Assembly: GCA_014871385.1 (NCBI GenBank)
Contig: CM026426.1
Location: 55,113,375 to 55,177,374, forward strand
Reading direction: 5' to 3'
Source of the DNA: Ceratodon purpureus
Taxonomy: Eukaryota > Streptophyta > Bryopsida > Pseudoditrichales > Ditrichaceae
Length of the DNA stretch: 64,000 bases
Numbering within the stretch: position 1 is the stretch's first letter; each line of letters starts with the position of its first letter. The notes beneath the pieces are model-generated. The model saw only the letters and a list, made by a program, of their open reading frames with translations, was not told the DNA's origin and made no database searches. The position numbers were made by a program, and so were the translations under genes. Positions 21,628-33,030 of the stretch are shown here, in pieces.

Positions 21628-23317
21628 ATGAGCAAAATTGAGAGGCATTGGCAATCGAGAGCCCTTGTGAAAGGGAAAGCCGTGGCCAAGGAAGAGCTGC
21701 AGCGCGGTTTGCCGAAGGTCAAGACGTAGCCGAGACCGGAGGGAATTACAAGCTTTGAGTCGGAGACTCCCTTTGAATTGGATGGCATTCCGCAAAAGTT
21801 GTGTGAGCGCCTCGATGCTGAGGCGCCGTTGCTGCTCGGTAGGGACGACATCATGTATCCACCTAGGTTTTTCGTGGAGGCGTTCGAGCTCAGCAATGAA
21901 GGACCTATGGCCAACAAGGTCACTGAAGCTATGGTGCCTCGCTCTTGGTACGATCAGATATAGCCTCATGGCAATGGTGTCAACAAAAATCGACACTACT
22001 TCAAGCAGTGTTGTTATGAAGACGTACAACCAACGCTACATGGAGGTGAATGGAGAAGCTTCGGACAACAAGGCCTTTAGTCAATCATTCTTGCGAACTT
22101 GCATTTACCATTTCAAAGAGGGGCACCTTGTCAATTGGGCCAGGGCAGCGGCTTAGATACTGGAGGAGCGTTTCCAGCACGATTCCCTAAATCCCTTGAA
22201 GTTGAGACCTCCAGCTTTCCAGTATCAGGTCTAACGCATTCTGAAGGAGGTGGCAACGTTCTTGAAAGATGGAGGATGCGACACATGGGGTGATGGTGGA
22301 AGGGCCGCTTCTGTTGGCAACGTCAACGAACCGGACCAAGAAGGAAGTATTGGTGGCGACACGAAGGGCAGTGCTACCACTAAGCTTGAAGACTAGCTCG
22401 AGGAGGTGGTGCAAAAGACGGCCAAGCTTCAAGCTGCAGAGAAAGAGCTGGAGACGAAGCAACATCCCTGTTGCAGCTGTGGGAGGATTTGCCACTTTGA
22501 GGCCGAGGATGAGCGCCTCCAATAGCACGCAATGCTCTTGCGGAAGAAGAGTAAGGAGCTACAGCGGGCCGAGGATGTGGAGGAGAAGATTTCGAATGAT
22601 AGGGAGGTCCGCAAGGTTGGGGGGGGGGGAGATTTAGGCAGACAACTTGGAGAGGGATGCGGCTGACATTGACAGGACTGCAGCAAAGGCGGATGTGGAT
22701 GTGGCTGCAATGAAGTACAAGAAGGTAGAGGAGGAACTCGCAGACCTTCAAGAGAAGTGCAAAGCCAAAAAACTTGCTCAAGCCTCTATCAAGCCAAAGG
22801 CGCTTGATGGAAACAATGGATTAGATGCGGGTGAGGACCCAGTTCTTCAACTGGGCAAACCTTGTCCACGGTGCCACCTCAAGTTTGTTGCGAACACCGT
22901 CTTCCCTTTCTCTTTGTTCCACCCTTGGTGCTTGTGGGCACAGCTTCTTATAGGAGGTTGTGTGTGTCCTCTGTACAAACAGGAAGGTGACCCTCGGTGG
23001 ATGGTAGCATGGGGGTTTGATGTGTTGGCAACACCAAAGCTAGCGAAGACACCACTGCCAATGTGTCCTCTACTCCACTTGTTGAGTTGGATGTAGAATA
23101 AGACAAAGACACTGATTTATCCATGTTGAGGAAGAGACCTAGATTCGGTGCTTTTGAGGGTGAATCGCCTCAAAAAATGGCGACATTGGATTCAAGGCCC
23201 TCACTTGTGCTTGGTGAGAATGAATTGCCTCAGAAGATGGCAACATTGGATTCAAAGCTCTCCCCTGTGCTTGGTAAGGCTGAATATAAAATCTCCAGCC
23301 TTTGTCTTGTCCTATAG
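21628..23317 (+). pseudogene. coiled-coil Cys/His-finger family, copy at 21.6 kb
   Basis: The start is ATG at 21628 (MSKIERHW...). Domain 1: TPFELDGIPQKLCERLDAEA, PLLLG, FFVEAFELSNEGPMANKVTE, MVPRSWYDQI, followed by a stop and GVNKNRHYF. Domain 2, after a frameshift, reads SDNKAFSQSFLRTCIYHFKE and NWARAAA. The coiled coil (LEEVVQKTAKLQAAEKELET, EELADLQEKCKAKKLA) has stops and a frameshift at the G run near 22,620. The finger reads CPRCHLKF, FHPWCLWAQLLIGGCVCP and WMVAWGFD (22,860-23,030). A Ser/Pro tail after another frameshift carries two 63-bp repeats. It faces the long minus-strand gene at 24.9-28.65 kb, as the 37-kb copy faces the gene at 41.3-43.2 kb. Confidence 0.65.
23160..23285 (+). 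repeat. 63-bp tandem duplication in the tail of the finger gene
   Basis: Two copies encode PQKMATLDS followed by a Ser/Leu segment and VLG, in frame with one another. Confidence 0.75.
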
Positions 23318-24284
23318 AATACATTTCGGATTATCCTTGTTTTATGCCCCGAGAGCGAGCTTCTAACAAGATAGAAGCGGTTGCAAAAGTTATGGCGTAC
23401 TTAGCTCTTCACAGTGCGTTCTTCGTCACACTTTTTAGTTTCCATCTACTGTATTGTAGTTATTTCCAGCAAGTAGTTTCAATGGTCTTCTCTACTTGCT
23501 TAACTTGCCATTTCTAACTTATCGATAGTTTCCAATATGTTTAATGGTGGCTAGAAACTTGATAACTTACAATCTCAATTAGTTGTTCTCGATAACTTAT
23601 AGGGCTCTTTGTTTGCAACGGTGTTACCCTGAGAAAATTTTCTGAGACTCGCAGTTAGGGCGGTGGGTGGCAAAGGCGACCAAAGAAGAACTTTCAGTTT
23701 CGAAGATGGCATAATAGTATAAGTTAGTAGGCAGGACACATAGCAAGTAGTCTTGGTAGATTTGGTAGAGCACTGTCGACCTAGTGCAACTCTCGGACCT
23801 CTGGACCTTGCCACAATGTGGCTCCTTTTGTAACCCTAGCTGCTTTTGCCGAACTATGAATACTATGATACCTTCCTCCCACACTCTCTTTGATTGCAAC
23901 TTGGACTAACCTTGGCTTCCTTGACGCCCCAGCTGCCTCCTCAGGTCGTCAACCTATCTCTCTCAACTTCACCCCTCCTTTGGACTCCCTGACTGCTTCT
24001 CTGTCGAATTCTCTTGCATACTACAGAACACAACTAAAACCAACGATAATTCTTCCTTGTTCCCTAAGACTTTGAACCCTAGCGGTTGATGTCGTGCCTC
24101 TATTTTTTTCTCCCATAACCCGCTGTGAAACATAGATATCACCCATCTTCCCTTTTCTCTACTTTCCATCCAAAGACCCTAGCTAACAAACGGCTTAATA
24201 CAATAGATTCCGTTATTGTTGTTGGAAACTCACTTACCATAGGTTGCTGCTAATGTCCGAAATGGGTGTGGTCTCTTTTAAACA
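23318..24284. other. non-coding stretch between convergent genes
   Basis: No convincing coding or RNA feature. Short ORFs are shadows. Confidence 0.4.
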
Positions 24285-24563
24285 GCAAATGAACACGTAG
24301 CCAAGGAAAAGGGGGAGGAGGGACATGGCAAATCAATGGATGAGGAGGCAGAGAGGCAAAGTGGTGGAGAGTCAGAGCGAATGGAGGTTTATGTTATTGT
24401 GGCCAAACCTATCACTGTAGGCCTCCCTCGCAGTCTACTTATTCCAATTGCCATGGAATCTGACCGGGCACAGGGTCTGTGCAAGGAGTCTTCAGTTCCC
24501 GTGTCTTCAAGCTCAGAGCAGTCTCCTCAAGGTTCTCCCAAAGCCGCAAGGATAGATGTGTAG
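24285..24563 (+). CDS. possible exon, Ser/Glu-rich, unidentified
   Basis: A possible acceptor (CTTTTAAACAG) at 24,284 opens a frame rich in Glu, Lys and Gly (KEKGEEGHGKSMDEEAERQ). It then has a hydrophobic block and a Ser/Pro C-terminus (SSSSEQSPQGSPKAARIDV), stopping at 24563. The composition is protein-like, but no homologue in the window and no partner exon are clear. It could be a 3' exon of the finger gene upstream or unrelated. Confidence 0.25.
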   Translation, partial: ANEHVAKEKGEEGHGKSMDEEAERQSGGESERMEVYVIVAKPITVGLPRSLLIPIAMESDRAQGLCKESSVPVSSSSEQSPQGSPKAARIDV

Positions 24564-24931
24564 GACAACTTAGCTCTCTGACACTGGTTGGCCTACTCGG
24601 TGCATCCACACCAATCCCGCACTTGTACGAGCTTGTAGAATAGTGAACTCCTCTTAATAGAATTACTCACACTCTTCATTGATATTCAAGCGTCCAATGG
24701 AATCTCATCCACTGCAACCGGTCACTTCAATATTGCCGTTTCCAACCTTGAGGTAAACTTTAGACTAAGTATCATCACCACCATTTTCTAAATGGCTTTG
24801 TTGATCTTTGAAGGACTCCACGTTGCCAACAACATTGTTAGGGACGGAATCTCCTGTCACGTCCACCCTAACCCAAGCTCTGCCAAGCGTGTTCTATCTT
24901 CCCTCCACCTTCTTGCTCCCACCACCGCATC

Positions 24932-27900
24932 TCATGCGTTATAGGCCATCCTCTTTTTCTGCAATGCCGCTGCTATGAACTCGTCATTTTCCACTGACCT
25001 AACGTTGTTGATTCTTTGCAGTCGTTCCTTCTTTGCAAACCGGTGCTGTATATTCCGGTACCAATGTTGATATTGCTGAACAATAGCACTTGTCCTGTCC
25101 TTAGTGCCGTTGTGTTGAGTGTGGTGTTGATTAGTAGCTTTAGCTACATGATGCGATTTTTCCACACCTTGATTGTTCCAAACAGCAAGGCTCTCGTATG
25201 TTTCCACATACCGAGGACCGTGCCTCACAAGGTTATGCTACAAAAAAAAGCCAGTTTCATGAATTATTAGTACATCCTAAACAACACGGTAGTAATGACT
25301 AGAACTGTTGCAACAATTAAGATCAAATAGTAATGGTGGTTCAAATCCAGAATCATACCATATAATGAGTGACGTGGTCTTCCCCAAAACACTTCAAGTA
25401 AAGGCGCCCCCATTTCTCAATTTTAGGCCTAAAAGTGCTGATCTGCTCCTGATTCAAGGTAAGGCCCACCAGATATGGAAACACTTGTTCCAACGCTTCC
25501 CACATTTCCACCCTATCTAGATATTGCCTACCCTGATCTAGGGTGTTGTTTTCTGAGCGCAAAACATCCTTCCACACTCGATCTTGCCATGACCAAGTGG
25601 ACGGTTGGAACATCCTAGCTGCAGTCACGCCACTGAGGGAAGGTTTGATAGGGACAATGTTGGAAGCATTGCTGAGTGTTGCATCTTTCATTATGCGCAC
25701 ATTCCTACTATGAAGCTTAGCTGCAGACAATGTCTTTTCCATAATCTCTACAGCAGCATGTTGACGGACTTCATTCTCCATGTTCAAAATGATCATGAAC
25801 TGCATGTGAAGAATTTTCTCAATCATTCTTGTCAAAGCATGCAATGTACAAATATGGACTCTTTTAACCTCCTAACGTCCAAGACTATTTTTAGGCTATT
25901 TTTGGGATTCTAGATAGGGTCTAATTGCAAGCTTTGTAGCACAAATTTGGCACTTTTTTCGAAAAATCTAACCATACGGATGGATTTGTAGCATGGCTGT
26001 TAGATTACATGCGAAGAATTGTCCCATTCCGAATCAAAGTGGCAGATACTATAACACATCTGTCAAGAAAATGCTGAGAATTGCTTCACTGAAAACAACA
26101 TTTTTTCACACGTTTTTTATTTTTTTTGTTTTTTTTTTCTTCTAAAAAGTTTGAGAGAAGATGCGTTCTCGGAGCATCAAGGCATGAGAAATTTGTGGGA
26201 ATTGAAAGTACTCCAATCCGCATATCCTAGCTAAAGATATTGATGTTCAAAGATGGATCAAATCCCAAATTCCTTTGAGAAAATTTGAGAAAATTTGCAA
26301 GGTCACAAGGAGCTTTTCTTGCTTTTCTCATACCCCCTGCCACTCAAATGACCATAACTTTTTACTGGAGACTTCGATTCTTGATTGGTAAAGTGCGCTG
26401 GATAGCTAAATGCACTCCCCACAACTCTCCAGTTGGGCTCAGAATGTAATTCCTTGTAGAAATAAAGTTATAGCCCAAATTCTAGCCACAAAAGCCCAAT
26501 TCAGGTTCGTTGGACGTTAGGGGGTTAAGGGGATTAGACAGTCTAGGTTTCTATCTCATTTCTTCTACAATAGGACACGGGTTAGAGGTGACATCACTTG
26601 CGAGTATACCTCCATGCCACAAATGTCTTCTTCTCCTAGCCTCAGAGGTGGCACTTGCCGCTGTTCCCACCACAGGTTTTGTCCTCTCTTGGTTACAGTA
26701 GATGCAAGAATGTTTGGCGTTGGCACCATGCTTCAATCCATACAAATATTTGATTGTCTTCATATCTGCAAATAAATGCCACTCGACTTTAAGGCTTAAT
26801 CTCAGCTTTGTTCATCTTCAACACAAAGACCAATGGCGAGTTTCCATTTTCTGCACATCCGAGCAGCTACCACTTTTGAGAACAATGCAATCATGACAAA
26901 GTGTAGAATTGCTAATCAATAAGAAACCCGCTTGAAGACATAGCTAACTGTCTATACTTGTCTACGATTGCTGTTACCTTTGGTGGTAAAGCCGTACAGC
27001 TTCACCATACTCCTTTGCACAGCTTCCATGTCAACAAACAAAGAATTTTTTGATGTCAAGACAACTCTTTCAATCTCTGATTTCTTCTTCTTTCCTTTGG
27101 TCGTTGGAACTTGTGTTACAAGCTCTAGTGTATTATCAATGGAGTAATAGTCACCAACAAGATCTTTCAACTTTGAATTTAATTCTGTTTGCAATAAATT
27201 GACCTGTTCAATGCATTGCTAAGAGTTCAATTTTAAAAGTTACACAACAATCACATGCATGCATGTCATTTGATTATAACAAAATAATTACAAACCAGAT
27301 GATTTTTTCTCGCCAATTCTAGTTCAAAATCAGTGTTCTCAACAGTAAGACTAGTATTAAGGTTAACTAGTACTCTGCTTCAAAATTAATGTTCCCAATC
27401 ATTGTTACCACATACCTCGTGCAGATTTGGCAAACATGTTGCATTTAAGCGTTTGTCAACAAGCTGAACTCTCCATTTAACTGCCTTATAGATCTGACCG
27501 TATCCATCCTGAGAGACTCCAATCATACCACATGCTGCAAGAACCGCTTCTGTTCCCAGCTCCTTCCCAATTCTGTCAACGCAGTAGTTGGTCATCCTGG
27601 TTGCAGCAAAACTATTTCGCGGATTTGACACCAAGGCCATTGTTACTTCTAGTGACATTGTTTCAGCAAGAGCACAGCCTGTCCCCTCTTGTATATCCAT
27701 GTTGCCACACAACCGCTTCTTACCTTTTGATGTCTTGTTTCCATCATGTATAGATTGAACTACACGAGATTGCAACAAGCTTCTAAATTTGGCTATACGA
27801 GCTCTTGCAGCTCCACCAGTCTTGGCTAATTCAGATAAACCCTTGGATGCACTCAATTGTGCTACTAGTGGAGTACTAATCATACGTTCAATTTTCTCCT

Positions 27901-28651
27901 TCAACTTCAACAAAGCCCTCCTCGCTTCCGTCTAGTCATGTTGCCTGGCCGCAAGTTGCTGTTGGTGCGCTTCACGTACTTGTCGCAAACCATGGGCTGC
28001 TTGCAACATTGCCAACGATATTTCTTCTGCATGTTGATTAGCCGCTTCTTGTCCCTGCTGTCGGAGCTGTAGTAAGTTGTTCCTATAATTGTACTCATTA
28101 CGCTCCAACTGATCTTCCAGTGCTACACATCGAGACCTCAAAGATTCAGATTTGCTCTTCAACATATTAATCTCCTATGTACTACCGGCAAGAAGGTTAG
28201 CTAAACGCATTGCCCATCAACAATTTGCAGCATCAAATCTGGACTTCAGATTGGCAACAGAATTTTGCAAGCCAACCTTTTCACAGATACAATTAGCTCT
28301 TGCCTTTTCTAGCTCTTGTTCCAACCCCACTATTGCATCGTTGGTGCTATCGAGGCATTTTGTATATTCTAAGAGGCCAGATACTCCATGACAAAGGAAT
28401 TCCAAACAACTCTTCAACGTCTCAAACTGCGGTGGCTTCCTAGTGAGTGGATCTATTAGGTACAAATTTCCATCCAACCACAAATCCATGTTAGTGGCAC
28501 CAGATGATCTCAAGGCTGGAAAGTCTAATCAGAAGACTTGTTGATCAAGTCGAACCCCTTTCTTGACAATAGGTGCAAACTTGCTATCAAGAGCTACAGA
28601 TGTCGTGTATCCACTACCCCTTCCCCTGTTAGCAACATCCTGAAGCGCCAT
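24932..28651 (-). pseudogene. long coiled-coil / QGxEKSH transposase-like gene, copy 1
   Basis: The start is ATG at 28651 (MALQDVANRG...). Segments in order: NMDLWLDGNLYLIDPLTRKP and LEFLCHGVSGLLEYTKCLD; a coiled coil (ALEDQLERNEYNYRNNLLQL); a conserved-looking block (SLEVTMALVSNPRNSFAATR, GYGQIYKAVKWRV); KKKKSEIERVVLTSKN; GLKHGANAKHSCIYCNQERT (a C-x2-C pair); HAAVEIMEKTLSA...; EDHVTHYMV; then YESLAVWNNQGVEKSHHVAK and IVQQYQHWYRNIQHR to the stop at 24932. Stops (TGA, TAG) and introns break it. The order C-x2-C block, 'VTxY', Y-x-SL-x-x-W-x-x-QG-x-EK resembles uncharacterised, highly repeated eukaryotic proteins suspected to be transposases. That resemblance is from memory. A paralogue lies at 41.3-43.2 kb. 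Confidence 0.5.
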
Positions 28652-28659
28652 CTCTAACA

Positions 28660-29515
28660 ATAAAACTGTGACAATCTAGTGGCCACCTAGAATGAGCCAA
28701 AAACCTATATTGGGCGGGAAAGTATTTTATTTGTAGAAACAGAGCCTGGTCATGGCTGGAATTTGCTGGAAAACATTTTCATTGGTTTTGTCCTCAATGA
28801 CGGGAATTTTTGACATATCCACAACAATACCTTACCCTGTCCATACCTCTTGGCCTACTACTGTGATATGCACCATGTGTACCGGAAAATAAACACTCAT
28901 GGCTCCGCATGGCCACATGGTGCATACTCCATTGATACCCATAAACTAATCTCAATTTAATTTGATGTACATTTTCCCCAACATTTAGTATCAAGGTTAA
29001 ATACATGATATATTTGGCTTGATATTTTATTTTATCCGAGGTGTTCATTGCAATTAGCAACGCAAGTACACGCGGGACAAGCACGGTGGTTGCCACTTCA
29101 GCCCGAATGCTGCCAACAAGGCCCACTACTTTGCCACACCGGCCCATTATAGTGCCAACTTTGCCATGGCTCCACATACTGATTGGTTCTAGGATTTGAT
29201 GGCAACTTGCTGCAAGTACTGTAAACGGCCAATTTACGCCATTTTCGGAAAAGAATAATTCATTTCCAAGCCAAAAGTACTGGACACAATACACCCCAAA
29301 TTTTCTCTAATGGTGTCGTTTGCCACGCACGTATACGACCTCAAAATCATACTTCAATAAGACTATAATCCAACAAGCCACTTGTCGAGTGACCAAGGGT
29401 TTGTTTAACTAGATAGGACAAACTGTGATGATCGACAATGAATCTAAAACGGTTTCCAAGTAAATAATATCAAAATTTATTAACTACATAGATCATGGCA
29501 AATGCTTCTCGTTCT
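28660..29515. other. non-coding, between the long gene and the gypsy remnant
   Basis: The ORF at 28,794-29,294 has no recognisable domain. One LTR of the gypsy remnant might lie here but no matching copy was identified. Confidence 0.4.
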
Positions 29516-29520
29516 CTGGT

Positions 29521-30198
29521 TCAGTAGTTCCTTTCTGCCAAGTTTAGCAATGTGCTGGCAAAAACAATTGGCTGGTTGTGTTTACTATTTATGTTTTGTA
29601 CTAACATGAAGCCAACAATGATGTTTGAGGCGTCCGTGTATACATGAATTGGTTTCGACCAATGTGGTGCGTTCAGATCCGATGCATTTGAGTAGGCGGC
29701 TTTGATTTTGTCTAATGCTTCTTGGGCAACGGGGATCCAATCTTGCGTGTAAGTGAACCGTGCATGATTTAATGGTGTGATGAATGTAGTGATGTGAGCC
29801 AACTTCTCAATATAGATTCTATTGAATTGAACGAGTCGTAGGAATCTTTGTACCCTATTTTGATTGACAAGAGGGGTCATATTCAATATGTCTTGGATTT
29901 TTTCAAGGTTGAGAAGTTTGCCACACTTACAGACAATGTATTCTGAAATGTATCCTGCAAAGAAAGTTCCTAGAGATGTAACATGGGTGTCATTTGCCAT
30001 CCAGAGAATGAATTGAGCAACTTTTGAGAGTGGTAGGCCCAGGTTTTCTAGCAGCTGTTTGCTCATGACATTGACGCCGGATCCACCATACAATAAGACA
30101 TTGAACAACATAAATTGTCCTAGCTCCATTTGTATGACTGCGACGTCCGGGTCCAACAAGGTGGTGTTGACTTTGATGGTTGCCGGTTCCTTAGGCAA
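29521..30198 (-). pseudogene. gypsy pol remnant: protease fused to RT end/RNase H
   Basis: 225 residues. The N-terminal part resembles retropepsin, but the active-site Asp of the D-S/T-G triad is replaced (LLYGGSGVNVMS). After residue ~95 the sequence jumps to the RT thumb/connection (VQRFLRLVQFNRIYIEKLAH, TPLNHARFTY). It then gives RNase H with the catalytic-Asp strand (KPIHVYTDASNIIVGFMLVQ) and the AERNY end. The YXDD-containing palm and integrase are missing, so a deletion of roughly 1 kb of coding sequence is implied relative to the family. The product is non-functional. Confidence 0.8.
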
Positions 30199-30249
30199 GG
30201 CAAGGAGTGCAGCCTATTTTAAAAAAAATTGGAGTTCCGGACTAAGCTA

Positions 30250-31684
30250 GATCAACTTAGACAACGTGATCGTGACTTTGGTGTCATAGATGATGTGCTG
30301 CAAGTTTGGTGTGAATAGTGACTCAAGTTCTTTTTGTAAGCCCGGCAGATCTCATGTAGGCGTTCGAAATGAGCTAATGGAAATGGTTTTTTATGTTTAA
30401 TGACATGATCATCTGCAGTGTTAGTTGTAATTGTCTTTGATCTCGTGGACACCGCAGCCGTTGTAATGACTGCTATTTTGGCTCTGCCCCAGGTACCTCG
30501 CTGAACGTGATCCCTCCGCATCGTGGCAACTATGGTGCCTTAGATGTGTCAGAGGGCTGGGATGCAGATGCGGCCCAACGTTGATGTAATACGGGACATT
30601 GACCCCATCTATGATGTAGGGAGCCACACTTCTAACATGCATCAATTCTACTGGGCTGGAATGCGTCTACCTCAATTTCTTCAGCTTGCATAGCAGAAGC
30701 CACGGGTCAAGGAAGTTGATTCTCATCGGAGCAAGAATTATTGTTTGGAAACTAGCATCTCCCAATGTGGATTTTTCCACAGGTGTTGCATGGAGTCGTG
30801 ATGATCTTGGTGTTTGGGTAAAATACCGGTAGTGGTAGCTAAGAGGTCTGCATTTTGTGAAGTGCCACTAGTTTGCGACTAATGTCATTGGCAGCACTGA
30901 GAATGTCGTGGAGTGTTTTGACTCCGCGGATAACAATGCCTTGTTGTATCTAGGGTAATAAACCCTTTTTAAACCTTTCACACAAATAGTCCTCCTCACG
31001 TGTTTGGCTAAGTTTGTCCGCCAATTGTTTGAATCGATCATAACATTTACCAATTGATTTTTCCTTGCCTTATGTCATGCTTCCTAGTGCTCGTAGAATC
31101 TCTTAGCTTGTTTTTATTCTCCAAAAACTTTGCAAAAAGCTACTTTCCATTTCTTCCTAGCTGGAGTGAAGGTGATCTATTTCAAAATAAATGTAACTGG
31201 TAAAATGATTTCCTTGCAGTATAGTTGCAAAGATATTTTGTAGGTCAACAAGGTTAGCGACACCGTTGATTTTGGTAATGATTTGGAATCGTTTGATGTG
31301 CAAGTTGATGTCACTGGAGTCATTAAATACGGGTAGGGAATTCTTGGTAGTTTAGTGTGACTTATGACTTCCCATGCTGTGCAACGTAGCTGTTGTGGGA
31401 TTTTCTCTAGAGATGGTGGCTGATCATAATACCTCCACTGGAACTTGGGAGGCTTGGCCAGCATTAACCTGCAGTGACTCACCCAAAGGTTTCTTGGATA
31501 TTTTGATACTATACACTTAGCATTTCTAGTTTAGCAATTGTAGCGTCGTTCTTAGCAGCTTGGTCGGTAATTTGTTGCTTCATCCATTGCAACAATTCCT
31601 TGGTGGCATTGACGTCATCTTGCACAGTGGTTCTACACCTTCATTATTTTGTGCTACCTTAGCGGCGACCTTTCTAGGCAACAT
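30250..31684 (-). pseudogene. gypsy gag remnant
   Basis: Gag-like pieces occur in several frames: the start at ~31,684; a capsid-like segment near 31,330-31,150 (DINLHIKRFQIITKINGVAN, LVDLQNIFATILQGNHFTSY); and a Thr-rich part near 30,500. Frameshifts and stops prevent a continuous product. Identity rests on position between a PBS-like site and pol, and on the HI-x-x-F...N pattern. Confidence 0.5.
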
Positions 31685-31750
31685 GGTGGTCTACTTTCTA
31701 CTATTCTCCACTTTTCAGAATCCCATCCCCAGCATGGTTGCCAAAATATC

Positions 31751-32360
31751 AATTGGGATCTTTACATGGAGAGAATGATCAGGGGGGAGATAGTCTGAGA
31801 GGAAGACTGGGATGTCATAGGAACAAGGTAGGGGAGGTTAGGCCTTGATGAAGGGGTTAGGGTGACCCAGGAAGTATCTTGGGCGTCGATGGCGCGTGTC
31901 TTGAAGGAGAGACATCTAAAAGCCTAGAGTTACAGTCAAGGGAATGTACAGCAGAATAGTACGTGGATTTAGACAATGTTAACCTATCGTCAAATATCAA
32001 TTAATAACAAGGTGGTGCAGCTTGCCAAATGCTTGGATCGTTGCACCCGTATATTATAACTTTTCATAAGACGTTGTCGGAAGAGCACTCATGTTGAAAT
32101 CAACCACGACAGGAGTTTGTGTACAATGTCGTAACTCGCTAATCCTGGCGTTGGTCCGTGACCTTCATCATCAATGTGAGCCCCTATATTGCAACTAGGT
32201 ACCTACTGCCGCCCACACTCCCACCCCTACATGTGTTTTCAAGTAAAATTTGCTCTTTGAAGTAATAAACAACATTGTAATGGTGTCACTTGTACCGCTG
32301 CCAAATGTATCGTTGCCAATTGAAATGTTGCAAATTGTAAACAAAATTATGAAAAAATAG
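31751..32360. other. possible 5' LTR region of the gypsy remnant
   Basis: It lies just outside the PBS-like site on the minus strand. LTR ends could not be proved because no second copy was recognised. Confidence 0.3.
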
Positions 32361-32361
32361 T

Positions 32362-32480
32362 TGCGGCCATGGAACCGAACGCCATGGCCATGGGACCCAA
32401 TGCGGCGGTCATGGGGCCAAAACCGGCGGTCTTGGGCTCAGAGGAACGATCATGGGTAGGCAAGAATGGTCATGGGTAGT
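32362..32480 (+). repeat. short repeats of GGTCATGGG/GCCATGG
   Basis: Five or more copies of (C/G)GTCATGGG or GCCATGG(CC) spaced about 15-25 bp apart. Confidence 0.5.
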
Positions 32481-32819
32481 TTTTTAATAAAAGAGTAAAA
32501 GAAAGATGAAAGACAAAGGGGAAGAAGAAGGGTTATAAAAGAAAAAAAAAACCCAAAAAAATAAAAGATGAAAAAACTATATATCTCTCTTTTATTTGTG
32601 AATTTGCAAAATAGCATTTGAGAAACTTGAGGAAACAGGTTCTGAAGCGCACGAGGACCTTGCGAGGTTACCAATTATAATTTATATCCTTCTTGTCATC
32701 AAATTGTTGCTTAAACAGTTGTACTTGAGCTACATTGTAAAATGACTCGCCCATATCATAATAGCGCATTGAAAAATGGAACAATCAATTATGTATTTAT
32801 TAAGAGGGTTAAATAAAAA

Positions 32820-33030
32820 ATGGAGCATCTTCAGGAAGAAATATAATGCATGAAGAATAAAATCAAGATGAGTAAATCTTCTTCAACGCATCTTCAAGAA
32901 GAAGCATTAGACATAAAAATACAGAAGTCAAGAAAAAATAAATAAATCAAGGTAAATAAATAAATAAATAACGCTGCATCTCCATAAAGACGCATACTAA
33001 AAAAAAACATCGCATCTTCTGGAAGAAGAA
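32820..33030 (+). repeat. repeats of GCATCTTC(A/T)nGAAGAA with an AAAT microsatellite
   Basis: GCATCTTCAGGAAGAA (32,824), GCATCTTCAAGAAGAAG (32,897) and GCATCTTCTGGAAGAAG (33,013) are imperfect inverted repeats, plus a weaker copy near 32,980. An (AAAT)n microsatellite lies at about 32,936-32,970. Confidence 0.6.

Larger units (their letters stand above)
29521..31750 (-). mobile_element. internally deleted Ty3/gypsy retrotransposon remnant
   Basis: Reading on the minus strand from about 31,750: a primer-binding-site-like TGGCAACCATGCTGGGGAT (31,747-31,720 region), then a gag start near 31,684 (MLPRKVAAKVAQNNEG). After a frameshift come ELLQWMKQQITDQAAKNDAT and a gag core with SDINLHIKRFQIITKINGV. 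The last open part (30,198-29,521) joins a retropepsin-like segment directly to the end of reverse transcriptase and RNase H. The catalytic RT core and the integrase are absent. It is dead by multiple stops and a large deletion. Confidence 0.75.

Noticed and set aside
28700..28725. TTGGGCGGGAAAGT as a terminal repeat of the first two-gene unit
   Set aside because: It resembles the GGCGGGAG termini but is in the wrong orientation for a right end and has no partner near 21.4 kb.
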